DNA of 64,000 nucleotides from Cordia subcordata. Taxonomy: Eukaryota; Streptophyta; Magnoliopsida; Boraginales; Cordiaceae. Under the pieces are notes generated by a model. That model ran no database searches. It saw nothing but the letters and a program-made list of their open reading frames with translations, and had not been told where the DNA came from. Of this stretch, positions 47,460 through 58,950 are shown piece after piece (position 1 is the stretch's first letter; each line of letters begins with the position of its first letter). Location of the stretch: positions 13,713,501 to 13,777,500 of the forward strand of contig JAPTOF010000015.1 in the NCBI GenBank assembly GCA_028554755.1. The letters run 5' to 3'. Made by a program: the position numbers and the translations under genes.

Positions 47460-48268
47460 CAAAAATTGCCCTTGTATGTAATAGATGAACTTTGCATGTC
47501 AGATTTTTCAATTTGACCACTCACACCATTCAGCCTTGCTGCATCATGATTTTCACCTGTAGTTTTCTGTGAATTTGAGTCCATATATGAAAATGCATCT
47601 TTCGAACCTTCAATGGCACCTAATGATGAAAACTAATCTAAATCATCTTCATTTCTGACACTGAGTTCAAATGCTGAACTCCTGAAAGGTCACTTTAATA
47701 ATCTCAAACATCAACATGGCAAAGGAATAAGGTATTTTGAGTGTCTAGAGTGTTGGTAATTACCTAAACATCTTATCAAAATCTTCAAAATTTCCTATAG
47801 GAATTCTCATTTATTCTGCAGAATTAAAATCAATTAAAAAAGAATGGTGTTCATATGCTTGCCATTTCTTTTTTTCTTTTTTTTTTTTTATGAAAAAGAC
47901 CAATGGTTCGGGAGATAAAAGCAGAAAGCTAAATACCAGTATGCTGCTCTGTAGCACGATTGTTACTGGCAGAGTGATAAGACTTAGTGATAACATGTTC
48001 ACCTTCAGTCTGAAAAGCTACCGAATCCTTCACAGCAACAAAATTGAAACCTTTGAGACATTCCAATGCTAGCTTAAAACTTACAATTGGAAGTATCTAT
48101 ACATATATTTCACTTGTCTCAATTAAAGACTTTCAAATAATGCTAACAATAAAATCAATAGGACCAAATCTTGGTTACCCAATCGGGTACCTGATTTTGT
48201 GCTAGAACATAGGTAGCTTGATTGGATAATGAAGCTTCATCGACTACTCCTCGTCTAAACTCAGAGGC
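47460..48268 (-). pseudogene. Exon-like fragments of an unidentified gene in the CACTA element
   Basis: Three stretches on the minus strand have splice-like borders and protein-like composition. 48267-48191: SEFRRGVVDEASLSNQATYV, then LAQNQ. 48068-47939: LKGFNFVAVKDSVAFQTEGE, then HVITKSYHSASNNRATEQHTG. 47682 to about 47460: SSAFELSVRNEDDLD, a stop, FSSLGAIEGSKDAFSYMDSN and onwards. I do not recognise the protein. Exon phases do not join cleanly between the first two, so it is probably broken. Same strand as the pyrophosphatase fragment but a different gene. Confidence 0.45.
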
Positions 48269-49999
48269 TGAAAAAGCGAAAGATTTGCTTTATGATTTAG
48301 AATACTCTGTATTTTGTTTCTGTAACATTGAGAAACATGATGCATCTAGCACACACAAAGGTGAGTTGCCAGAAATGACAAAAAACAACCACTAATGGTT
48401 GTAACTGCAGCCAACTCTGCTTCTTCACCAACTCAAAAATGTGCAATTAATGCACTCAAAAAATATTAGTAACAAATAGGAATCAAAAGTCAAGCCTTAA
48501 AAGATTATAAGCCTTAATAGCAATCACATATTATAAGCCCTTGTAGCAATCGAAATTCAAACCATAACCTTAATTGCAAATAAAAATGCAAGCCTAATCA
48601 TACACATCTGCTTTTCCTTTCTTGACTCCCTCTTCTTCTGAAGAACAGATCCGGAGTGTTTTAGACGACCCAAAGCTGAGTCACAATTTGGTAACAAGAG
48701 GTGGCAGATGATATATGCATCTTCCAACTTTCCAACAGTAGATGGTGGCAACTAGCATGAGGAGAAGGCAACTGATGAAGTAGGAGGTGGCAAAGCAGTA
48801 GGTGACAAGGATGGAGAAAATATGAAAGAAAACCAACAAACCAACTCTTAGGATCGAGATAAGAAAGAAATAAAAGAAATGAAATGATGTCAAATAATAG
48901 GCAAGACAATGTCGTTTAGTTGTAGTAAGGCTCAAAACGACGTCATTTTTGGCCAAGCAAAAGCTAAAAAAAAGGTCCAAAACAATGTTGTTTTATGGTT
49001 CCAAAACAACATCATTTTGGGACGACCAAAAGCAGCTTGCTTTGACAATTAGTAAGTATAGTAATAATAGAATAATGTGGTTGTTTTTTTTTTTTTTAAT
49101 CAAAAGATATTAGATATAAGTCATACTCATCAGTCATAAAATATGAAATAAGTTTTTTTAATCTTTATTATTTTATATTTATTTCATTTTAAATGTTAAT
49201 TGTTTATAATTATGTACTGATCCCTACTAAATGTTTGTTTCTTTAAATTACTCTTTAGTCTTGAAAATAATTTTATAAAATTTTTTATATTTATATTAAA
49301 TTATAGATTATTACTAAAATGAAAGTAATAATTTTATATCTATCTTATAAAATAAAAGTATGATTTGTTTTAAGTTTTCCAAAAATACATATCTTATATC
49401 TTGTACGACCATAAAAATTGCATCATTCATTTTTGTCCTCATTGTTTAATTACAATCATGTATTTGATAAAATTCATTAAATTCATAGCTTAAGTATAAC
49501 AATTGAATATCTATTATACATTATTATAATATTAATAATACAACTAAATATCTACTATCTATAGTATACATTAGAGTTCTCTATTCCTAATAAGAAAAAC
49601 ATTTTCTTTCTTAAAATATGCATGGTTATTAAGTGTAATAGAATAAGTGCATCAAATGGAGTATAATTAAGATTAAATAAGTCAAATGCAATGATTTAAC
49701 TATACACAAAACCATCAATTCACTAGTAAGTAGATGCCTTGAATAAATTTATTCATTAATTAGATAAGAAAATTTGAATTAAAAGAAAAACTAAAATAAT
49801 TTTCATAGACATATTTATTAATATAATATGGTTAGATTTGTAGTACGTATTATGTATAATACATAATCTTATAAATATAATTATGAATATATGTATATAT
49901 ATAAAGCAAGTATGCATTATATATAGGCTAAATAACAGGATGTAAAATATTTGTATTTTTAAACTACAATTCCTTCAAGTATTTAATTAATTTTAGTTT
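48269..49999. other. CACTA interior, right part, no recognised gene
   Basis: Contains CAAAACGACGTCATTT-like and related ACAATGTTGTTTT sequence at about 48910-49020, a type of palindromic motif often seen near plant promoters, then A/T-rich sequence to the subterminal repeats. The region 48560-48980 on the minus strand is open but hydrophobic and not protein-like. Confidence 0.4.
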
Positions 50000-50390
50000 T
50001 TTCAATTTCAAATTTAGCTACCGATTTTGAAATCGGTCGCTAATTGCTAAATTAGCGACTAATTTTTTAGCTACAAAATCAATCGCTAAACTAGCGACCG
50101 ATTACAAAATCGGTAGCTAAATTTAGCGACCGATTAGAAATTGATTGCTAAATCCTGTCCTAATTTACAATTTTGCGATCGATTTTCTATCGATCACAAA
50201 ATTTTCAATTTATTTACATATTTAGCAACCGAAATTTTAGTTTAGCAATCGATTTTCGATCACTAATTTGTTGGCCACTTATTTAGAGATCGATTGTATT
50301 GTCGGTCGCAAAATTGATCGTAAAAGTGAAATTTAGAGACTGATTTTCATCGGTAGCTAATTTTTGGTCACTATAGACCAATTTTCTAGT
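50000..50390. repeat. CACTA right subterminal repeats
   Basis: Alternating units such as GCGACCGATTACAAAATCGG and inverted forms up to the right terminus. Confidence 0.8.
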
Positions 50391-50397
50391 AGTGAGT

Positions 50398-51850
50398 GGT
50401 CAGAGGCGTTTACTTGAAAAACATAGCACCTCGAACATTTCAAAAAATATTATGAGTTATTTTATTCTTTCCAAGTAAAACTCGAAGTAATAAAATTTTA
50501 ATGATTCTTATCAAATTATGCTGGATCATGTTGTAGGTCAAAAGCATGATGTTTAAGTCAACCCCATGGCTTTAACCTTAATATTAAACAACAATAGTCT
50601 GGTCATGCCACCTTAACCTTTAATCACATACTCTAAACAATGAAGACAACAACATGGCCTGAGCTTCTAGCTCTATTACAAATTTTAAATAAGTATGGCC
50701 CAAGCCTATGCTCCATCATCAATTAAGAATTAACAAACTACTTTGAACATAGATCATGAAGATTTGAAGAAATTGCATAGTTTGAGCCCTAGATTACTAG
50801 GACACTAGTTCGAGCCGTATCTGACCAAGATTTAACAAACATAAGCGTACTTTGAGCTTAGCTCACTAAGGATCAGGACAAAATAAGCTAGTTCAGGCCT
50901 TAGCTCACTAAGGCTTAATCAAATAGTTAGTTTGGCTTAATCCCTATGCTCTACTATTGACTATAATTTAAATAGCTTGGTTCGAGTCCACAATACCATC
51001 ATGATCTTGTTTGGACTTGTATGTCCTAAAGACCACTTGACCCTATTTTTGCTCCCATGGATATTTGACATGTTGTAGCTTTATCACGAATATTGAATGG
51101 TTATACATGTTATCTCTTTGATATATGTTTATTAATACATGAATAAAGATCCTCAGCATATCCTAATTTAATGTGTCTGGAAGCACAATAGGCCCAACTC
51201 TAGTTTACTTGTGTCATAAATGTTGTTCATTATTGAATGGCAGTGTTAGACACTTTACCACAATAAAGGTATAATGAACAAGTCTTCTTTTGATAGTGAC
51301 CTGCCTAAGTCATTTAAGGGATTTCTGGGCTTGACTCCCTAGTATGTGTGTCACGAATTGGACAAGACCAACTATGAGTATGCTTTCTTGAGACCTTACT
51401 ATCACTAAGAAAAAGCATAATACTCACTTCTACTAAGTGACGAATGCTCTCAACTTGAGCATGTGTGGGTGAACTGACGAAGTTAGGGTTTGGTGCTTTG
51501 ACACATCTAGGTGAGATCTTGTGGTATTAGGGTCAATAGTTCTGGGTAGGTGCTGAGTTTTGGTTAGTTATGACACACACATAAAACACAAATTCTATGT
51601 GTCCCATTGGAATTGTCTGATTGATCATCCATATCTAGATGTAGTGATATTATCCTATAAGGTTATATCTATCATTTAGCTTGTGGGTAGCTCCCAAAAT
51701 CAGGGGATCTATGGCCAGTGAGTGATTATTTTTTATGGCAAAGTGTTCCAAGAAGGACATACAGTTCAGGTGATAATATAAGTCAAAGGACTTACCTTAA
51801 CTATAGGTAAACATAGAGCTTAGTAGGTCAAAGACAAAGATTACATGTCT
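50398..51850. other. Intergenic, no recognised gene
   Basis: No domain readable. The phrase TTAGCTCACTAAGG recurs (about 50860 and 50905). Possibly old retrotransposon internal sequence, but I cannot show it. Confidence 0.4.
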
Positions 51851-52463
51851 TATAATAAGCTTTTGTGCAACAGAAATCATTCTTGGAGTACAATCCTAAT
51901 CTTTTGGTAGAATGGATTATGGTTAAAATGGTCAAAGTATCATCAGGCTTTGATAAAGGCATTTTGGTCATTTTGAGAGACAAGAGCATAAATGTCTTTT
52001 TGGTCCCTTCTCTAGCTTGCTTAGTATTTCTTTTTATGTTGATTTTTGTAAATGAAAGGAGAAAAGTCTACTTGATATCATGTTTTCATGTTTTGAAAAG
52101 ATATCATGCAATTTGATTATTCTTTACTTTGTAAGAGGTTATTTTTCAATTTATAAAAGCTAGAATATTTTGGTAGATGTCATTACAAGGGAGTTAGAGT
52201 CAATTAAACAAATCAGTTCATGGGAAGACTTTTCTCTCTTCCTTAGCATTTAGATGTATGACCCTCTCTTTCTTAGAAGAGTTTGTCGACTCACACCTTA
52301 ATAAAGAAACCTTAATAAAGAAAGAAAACAACTTTCCTTACGAATTTAGAAAGTCCCACTTCTACTTTGTTTCTGGAGCAGGATATAGAGGAGAAGATCA
52401 CAAAGATCTTGCTCGTATCGTTGGGTTTTTTCACAAGCTAATTTTTGGCAAGCCTTTTCTATG

Positions 52464-53313
52464 TTTCATATAAAAAGTTATGTTTTCAATATACTTTTGA
52501 TCATTGATGGGTGCCAAACCACCAAAAATAAAATTCATACTCTACCTCACTATTTGTGATAATGGTGAGAAAGGTCGAACCCATAGGGATTGGTTTATAA
52601 AATATAATTGTTATGATCAGACAAAAGAACAAGTGAAAATACAAGAAAAAGGGGGGAGGGGGGGTTGACAATTAAAATTAAATAAACAATAAATAAAAAG
52701 AATACAGAACTAAAAACAGACTAAAAATAAAGGAAGAAAATTAAAAAAAAGGAGTTAAATGATAAACTACCTAGCTTATGGTATATTCTCCATTTAGGCC
52801 TACAAATCTGATCCATGCAAAGGTGACTTTCGTTTATTTTGATAAACTAGTGATGGTCATCAATGCGGCCTAATAATCTCATCTTTTCTTTCATATAAAA
52901 AGTTATGTTTTCAATATACTTTTGATCACTGATGGGTGCCAAACCACCAAAAATAAAATTCATACTCTACCTCTCTATTTGTGATAGTGGTGAGAAAGGT
53001 CGAACCCATAGGGATTGATTTATAAAATAATTCTTATGATCAGACAAAAGAACAAGTGAAAATACAAGAAAAAGGAGGGGTTGACAATTAAAATTAAATA
53101 AACAATAAATAAAAAGAATACAGAACTAAAAACAGACTAAAAATAAAGGAAGAAAATTAAAAAAAAGAGTTAAATGATAAACTACCTAGCTTATGGTATA
53201 TTCTCCATTTAGGCTTACAAATCTAATCCATGCAAAGGTAACTTTCGCTTATTTTGATAAACCAGTTATGGTCATCAATGCGGCCTAATAATCTCATCTT
53301 TCCTTTCAGTGTT
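52464..53313. repeat. Tandem duplication, two units of about 425 bp
   Basis: TTTCATATAAAAAGTTATG begins at 52464 and again at 52889, and the copies run in register to about 53310, differing by small changes such as the length of a G-run. The unit spans about 40 bp of flank plus the first 380 bp or so of the solo LTR. Confidence 0.92.
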
Positions 53314-54245
53314 GGTAACAGTTTAAACCCCTTCGATTTTTTCTTGCTATTGTCTTATCTATTAGACGGTCTAACCCCCGGAGATGCCCATAGGGTCTAT
53401 CTAATGGTAGCACTAGGTTATAGAAAAATCTAATTCTAAAAGTTGATTATCTTGCAACAATTACTTAGTTAGATTGTATGTTTACACAAGAGACCTAATT
53501 ACCACTATTCTTAGATTAAATAGATTAATCTATTTGGCTACCTATCGTTAATCAATTGAGTAATCGCACACAAAATTAAACAATCACAAGATAATATTAA
53601 TTCTTAAAACAATAAACACACATATACCAAAATAAAGCAAAAGGAGGAAATTAGTTAGATATCATAGATTTATAAAACCATAAACTTTGAATTAACCCTG
53701 ACTAGAGTCAAAGTCTTGCAATTAGGCGCCTAGAAGAAATAAAATATTTTCTAAAAAAATAATAAATAAAAACTTTGATAATTCCTACATAGCTCCCTAT
53801 AGGATTTATAGAAAAAAATATCTAACTTAAGAGTTTTTCAGATAAGGAAACTTTTTTAATGTTAAACTAAAATAAAAAGTAAATAACCAAAAATCCAATC
53901 TTTGGTCAAAATAAAACTCCTCAAAAATAGTTTCCTTTCCTTCTAGGACTAGTATGTATTTTTGATTGACAATTCCTCTCCAAGAAACGTGTAAAATATC
54001 TTCCAATTCTTGGTCAAACTTGGTCAATCCCGCGTAGACTTTGGTGTGGGCACGTCTAAGGCAGCAGTGTCTTCTTAATAGCTCCAAACATGTCCAAAAG
54101 TCCTTTTAATCCATATATATCACTTCCATATTCTTTTCCAAGCCTATTTATGCCAAAATATAAGAAATAACATCAATTAGGAAGCATCTAACTCTAAAAT
54201 CAAACACAAATAATCATGGATTTAAAGTGTATTTTGGACTTATCA
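52930..54245 (-). repeat. Solo LTR with perfect ATCAC target duplication
   Basis: On the plus strand starts TGATGGGTGCC and ends GACTTATCA, so TG...CA, with ATCAC at both 52925-52929 and 54246-54250. On the minus strand it starts TGATAAGTCC and has a TATA-like TCTATAAATCC in the middle, suggesting minus orientation. 1,316 bp. No internal region, so a solo LTR. A second copy of its left end lies at 52508 because of the tandem duplication; there the flank reads ATCAT. Confidence 0.82.
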
Positions 54246-54362
54246 ATCACTACCTAATTAATTTATGTTTTATGGCTATTCATTACAAGATTATTCTGTT
54301 GCAATATCAGAAAACTAAATGGATTGAAACCTAGGGTTTTCGAGTTGTATGTTCCATTCAAA

Positions 54363-57300
54363 TGGCATTAGAGCCAAGTTTAAGGTATATGCAATTGAAA
54401 AACCTTTAATAATTATGTAGAATTTTGAATTGTTATTAGCGAGCTTAGAGGTGATGCTTTTTTGTTTTGCTTAATTTTGTGAACGAATGCTTGCAACAAA
54501 TTTTAAACTCTCCCCTGATGGTTTAAATGCATGGCTTTAATTATTGTAATTGTGTATGGTTGGCAAAAACCAACCATAGGCTTATTGATGTAACCTTCAA
54601 AGTTTTCTAGCAAAAAATTTTGGTACCTTCATTTTGAAAGAAGTAGTTATTGTTTGAAGCCAATTTTTTGTTTTTGGCTTGTGTATCCAATAGCTAGGAT
54701 AAGGGTTCAGTGTTATTTTGCACTAGTAAACATGCAATGGCTCAGATCGAAGAGTTTGCACAAAGAAAACTATAGAAAAGGGATGTTCTAGATTATAGGT
54801 TGACCCTACAGGTCGACTAGTATGAATGAAAGGATCCCAGCGAAGAAGAGAAGTATTCTTGAATTGCATGTCCAATGGAATAAGTTTCGTAGAAAAATGT
54901 TTTTTTGGCTTTTTGAAATTATATGTTTGATGGATATTTACGAGGAGCAATCAAGAATATGGATTATATGTTTATTCTTTTTATCATGCTATTAATGTTG
55001 CTTTTCTTTTAAGCATGTTTTGCTATGCTATTTATGTGTAATGTGGATTTGGGATCATGAAAAACCTAGTGAGATTTAAAATGGACTAATCCTATGTATT
55101 TGTGCCTTTAGATAATTAAGTCCAAAATATTATTGAATTACTTAATATTAAAGGGACTATTAGTCTAAAAAAGTAATTTGATGAGACTTTCTATTGTCTA
55201 AAGAGTTTAAGGGTTGAATTAGAGATTAAAGGATATAACCTAAAGGGATCTTGATTCGGGTTTAGTGCAAGCTCCATTTAAGTATTAGAAAGGTTTTAGT
55301 AATATAAACTGAATTGTAATTCTAGTTTTTGTTTAGCTCAAAACCTAATACTAAGATAAATACAAAGTTTCTAAAGTTAAACCCCTCAAGTTTAAGTAAT
55401 TGAGTGGGAAAGGGGATTGGAAAATCTCACGGCCTTCTAGATCCAACTCATGCTAAGAGTGAGTGTTATTTACCACCTATCAAAGCGAGTTGCTCTACTC
55501 AAGTTTAGCAAGGCAAACATAAATTAAGTGTTCATAATAGTGTTAGTGAGTTCACTTGTCCCATAGATAGAGTTCTCACTAGACACTACCTCATAGAATG
55601 ATGAGCGTTACTATATCAGATGGCTTAAGTCAAGAATATTTTGGGAATGCCACTAAGACTGGTGATCCACTTAACCTAGAAAGATAGTATCCCCTCACCA
55701 GAGTTATTGCTATTAGACTAAGAAGCAGAATCAAAAAGTAAGTAAATTCTCCTTAGATAGTGTCTCTCTAGATAAATGACAATTTAAATAAGCTAGAGCT
55801 TAACTCAACTATTTGAAAGTTCGGTTACCCAATCAGTAGAGTTCCAACAATAGGCTTAAGGCATTGTTATATTCTAGCAGTAGGGGTTAAACTTTTAAAC
55901 GGCAATTAATATAAAAGCAATTGTATATTTACTTCTACTTAGTACATGCACATTACATGTCCATGAGATCCTTTTTCTTACTTATGTTACTAAGGATGCT
56001 TATAGCGCCAAATAACCGAAAATATGTTAAGCAAATCCTTTAGTCCTTTGGCTACCATCTTGAGGGAGTACAAGCTTACTGGGCCAAACTTTGTGGATTA
56101 GGAGGAAACTAGACATGGTACTCACTGCTGAATAGCTACTGAATAGTACAAGTATGTCTTAATAACTCATTGTCTCGTATTGAGGGCTAATTCTTCTGAA
56201 GCCCAGCTCGAAGCTGAGTAGAAATGGCAAAAGGCCAATAGCATGACCAAGTGCTACATGTTGGTTTCCTTGTTAGATGTTCTGCGGCATAAGTGTGAGG
56301 GCAAAACCACTACAATTGAAACTATGACCTCATTGTCCAAAATGTTTGCAGACCAAAGCAAGCCCACAAGGCAAGTTGTTCAGCAAGAAGTCATGGTTAC
56401 TAGGATAGATGAGAAAGCCCTTATCAAAGAGCATATTCTCAAGATGACAGACCTTTTCAACATAGCTAAGGTCCTAGGGGCTAGAATTGATGCCAAATCT
56501 TAGGTTGACATGATCTTAGAGATCTTTTTTCCATTCTTTAGTCAATTCAAGCTTAACTATGATATGGGAAAGTGAATATAACATTATTTTAGTTGATGAA
56601 GGAACTCCAAGCTACAGAGTCTACCATAAAGCCAATGAGAGACGTGCATGTTGCCTAAGCATCCTCTTCTGGACTGAACCTGAAATGGAAGAAATTCAAT
56701 GAAAAGAGGAAGTAATAGCATGGTCAAAGGTAAAAGAAGAAAAACAGCTTAGGGCCTAAAAACAGAATAGGTGTGAAGCTTAAAGGCAAGTGATTTAAAT
56801 GTGAATAGAAGGGCCACTGGAACAAAGATTTCCAAAAATACCTAGCTCAAAGGTAGTAAGGGTAGCAAGGTGTATCTTTTATACTCTACATTGAAACATG
56901 TTTAGTGGCAGGCTGTACTAATTCATGTACAGTAGACTCAAGAGCCACTTATCACATTTACAACTTTTTGCATGGGTTTCAAGTAGTGTAAAAGCTCAAT
57001 AAAGTGGCTTTGATTTCCAAGTTGGTATAAGAGCAGAAGTGTGAGTTGCTGTAACTAGAAGAATTTTATTGAATCTTTCATGAAATAAGGCTTTACTATT
57101 AAAAATTTTATTATGTTTTGGACGTGCAAAAGAATCTTATTTTATTTTCGTTGTTAATAATTGATGGATATTATGTTAGTTTTGTTCTGTTGTTGACATC
57201 TATAAGGACGGAAACATTTTGTATTTTGGCAGAATGCATGAATAACTTGTTTTGTGAATATCCTATTATGTCTGCACTATATAATAAAGGTTATTTCTAC

Positions 57301-57790
57301 CAACAACACCTACCTTTGGCATCTATGTTTAAGACATATAAGTTTGAAGCGTATACAGAATTTGGTTGAGGATGGGTGATCTCGAGGATCTACCTCAATA
57401 TGAGTCTTACCTAGAAAGAAAAATGACCAAAGGGTCCTTTTCACTAATGGCTACACTAGATGGATATGTGTATCTAATGCGACCCAACTCTAAATCCTTT
57501 GAGGAATTCAAGGAATTCATTTCTTATGCATAATAAAAATTGGAGAAATATATCAAAGCCCTTCAATCTAATCAAGGTGGCAAATTACTCTCGGGTGAAC
57601 TCAAAGAGCTAGTACCTCACACAATAAGGTATTGTGTCTTAGTTGACTAAACCAGGGACTCCCCAAGAAAATGGTGTAGTTGAGACATGAAATTGTACTC
57701 TCCTAGATATAGTAAGGTCAATGATGAGTCATGTTTCATTGCCTTTGAAAAATATGGATAAAGGGCTAGAGAATATGGCCTAGAAATGTG
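54363..57790 (+). mobile_element. Decayed copia element, 5' half
   Basis: After the primer site comes about 1.7 kb of non-coding sequence, then gag, zinc knuckle, protease and integrase remnants on the plus strand (next entry). No RT, RNase H or 3' LTR is seen before the sequence loses recognisable content near 57790, so the 3' half is missing. Confidence 0.6.
56050..57790 (+). pseudogene. Decayed copia gag, zinc knuckle, protease, integrase start
   Basis: Gag: ILREYKLTGPNFVDWEE at about 56062, then MTKCYMLVSLLDVLRHKCEG (56243-56503 is the only long open part) and FFSQFKLNYDMGK. Zinc knuckle remnant FKCEXKGHWNKDF at about 56790, where the stop replaces one residue. Protease site VDSRATYHIYNFL at about 56932 (arginine for the glycine of DSGA). 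The integrase region follows: MGDLEDLPQYESYLERKMTK and LDGYVYLMRPNSKSFEEF, then SNQGGKLLSGELKEL. Many stops; inactive. Confidence 0.68.
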
Positions 57791-58620
57791 TAAGGTTAAG
57801 GGTGTTTGATAATCCTAATTTTCATATTTAATTATATACCACTTAAGCTTATGCTTACTTGAGTTTTATATAAGAATAAATCTAACTTAATTTGTCTCAT
57901 TTTAATTATATAATGCTAATTTGACATGAGACAACAAAAATAAGAACAAATATCCTTGGTGATAATGGTATGGTAATTAACAAAACTAAATAACATAAGT
58001 GGTTGTCAATAGATAATCATAGAATGGTTAATGGAAAGGAATTATCCATCATGTGTGTAAATTTCTCTTTGAATTAAAAGTTGATCAACATTGAAGTAAG
58101 ACCAGCTTGAGCTAATCAATGTTTGCCTCTTTCCTCATTCAAAACAAGTGGTAATGACAAGAAGTGGAGGAAAAAATAAGTTTTTGAGCTAAGTATTCCT
58201 TTTTTTCATTCCTATGACTACAATCTCACTGATCTCTTACTTTTCATTAAAACTTCTCTTTAATAGAAAGCAATGATGTTTGGCTTTTCAGATACTAAAT
58301 TTAACATTACTTTGGATTGTCTACACATTTGCGATGTATTGATTGAATCAAAACGCATTTTTTGGATTATAGAATTCCTATCAATAGTACAGTTGAAAAC
58401 ATTTAAATTACAAACAACAAACTCTATTTTGTGAAACAAAGTATATGATTTCGCTGATTATTAGATGATTACATACATATGAATATTTTTTTTATGTAGC
58501 TTAGAAATAATAGAGAATATTTTGCAAGAACCACAGTAGCGTGCTATCTTGTTACATATAAGTTTTACATATTTTATACTTAGACTTTCTTCTTTTATTC
58601 TTCTTGTTACTCTTTTTAAC
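57791..58620. other. Intergenic, no recognised feature
   Basis: A/T-rich spacer between two retrotransposon remnants. I see nothing I can name. Confidence 0.45.
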
Positions 58621-58950
58621 TATTGATTGTGGCCTATAATCTTGGGAAACAAGAAAAGCAAATTGCCTTATTAAATTACCTTATTAACTTGTTACCATAC
58701 AGTACATAATTAATATGCTGCCTTATTTAAGTAGTATACTATTTAGAAAACTTGTGTACTATAAATAGGGGCTAGCATATTGCATTATGTGTAGGAGAGA
58801 GATCAAAGTGAGGAGTCTTGTAATATTCGCTGATCAATAGTGAAATTGTTATCTACTGCTCGTAGATGTAGGCGTTAAGGTCGAACCATGTAAATTCTCT
58901 CGTATGATTTTCTTCTCATGTTCTTCGCTTATGCGTCTTTTTCCCTAACC
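58621..58950 (+). repeat. 5' LTR of a copia element
   Basis: Starts TATTGATTGTGGCC (a decayed TGTTG start) and ends CCCTAACC, followed by primer site TGGTATCTAAAGC at 58953. TATA-like CTATAAATAGGG is at about 58759. It resembles the minus strand of the LTR at 62170-62500 along its length. Confidence 0.72.

Larger units (their letters stand above)
43834..50394. mobile_element. Non-autonomous CACTA transposon carrying gene fragments
   Basis: Ends CACTACAAGAAAA (43834) and, inverted, CACTACTAGAAAA (50394), flanked by a perfect 3-bp duplication AGT (43831-43833, 50395-50397). Both ends carry clustered subterminal repeats of the type GCGACCGATTT / AAATCGGTCGC (43860-44160 and 50000-50390), as needed for transposase binding in this superfamily. 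Length 6,561 bp. I see no transposase of the TNP2 type. Instead it holds three exons of a type II proton pyrophosphatase gene and other exon-like pieces, making it a Pack-CACTA-type element. Confidence 0.88.
51851..54360 (+). repeat. 5' LTR of a decayed copia element, interrupted by a solo LTR
   Basis: The sequence up to 54360 ends TTCCATTCA and is followed by a primer site TGGCATTAGAGCC at 54363, a one-or-two-base variant of the usual TGGTATCAGAGCC. A TATA-like TTTATAAAAGC lies at about 52150. The solo LTR at 52930-54245 was inserted inside it. I cannot place the left end; 51851 is a guess. Confidence 0.45.

Noticed and set aside
48560..48980. Overlapping hydrophobic open frames on the minus strand
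   Set aside because: Three frames are open over the same stretch, with phenylalanine/leucine bias typical of low-complexity sequence.
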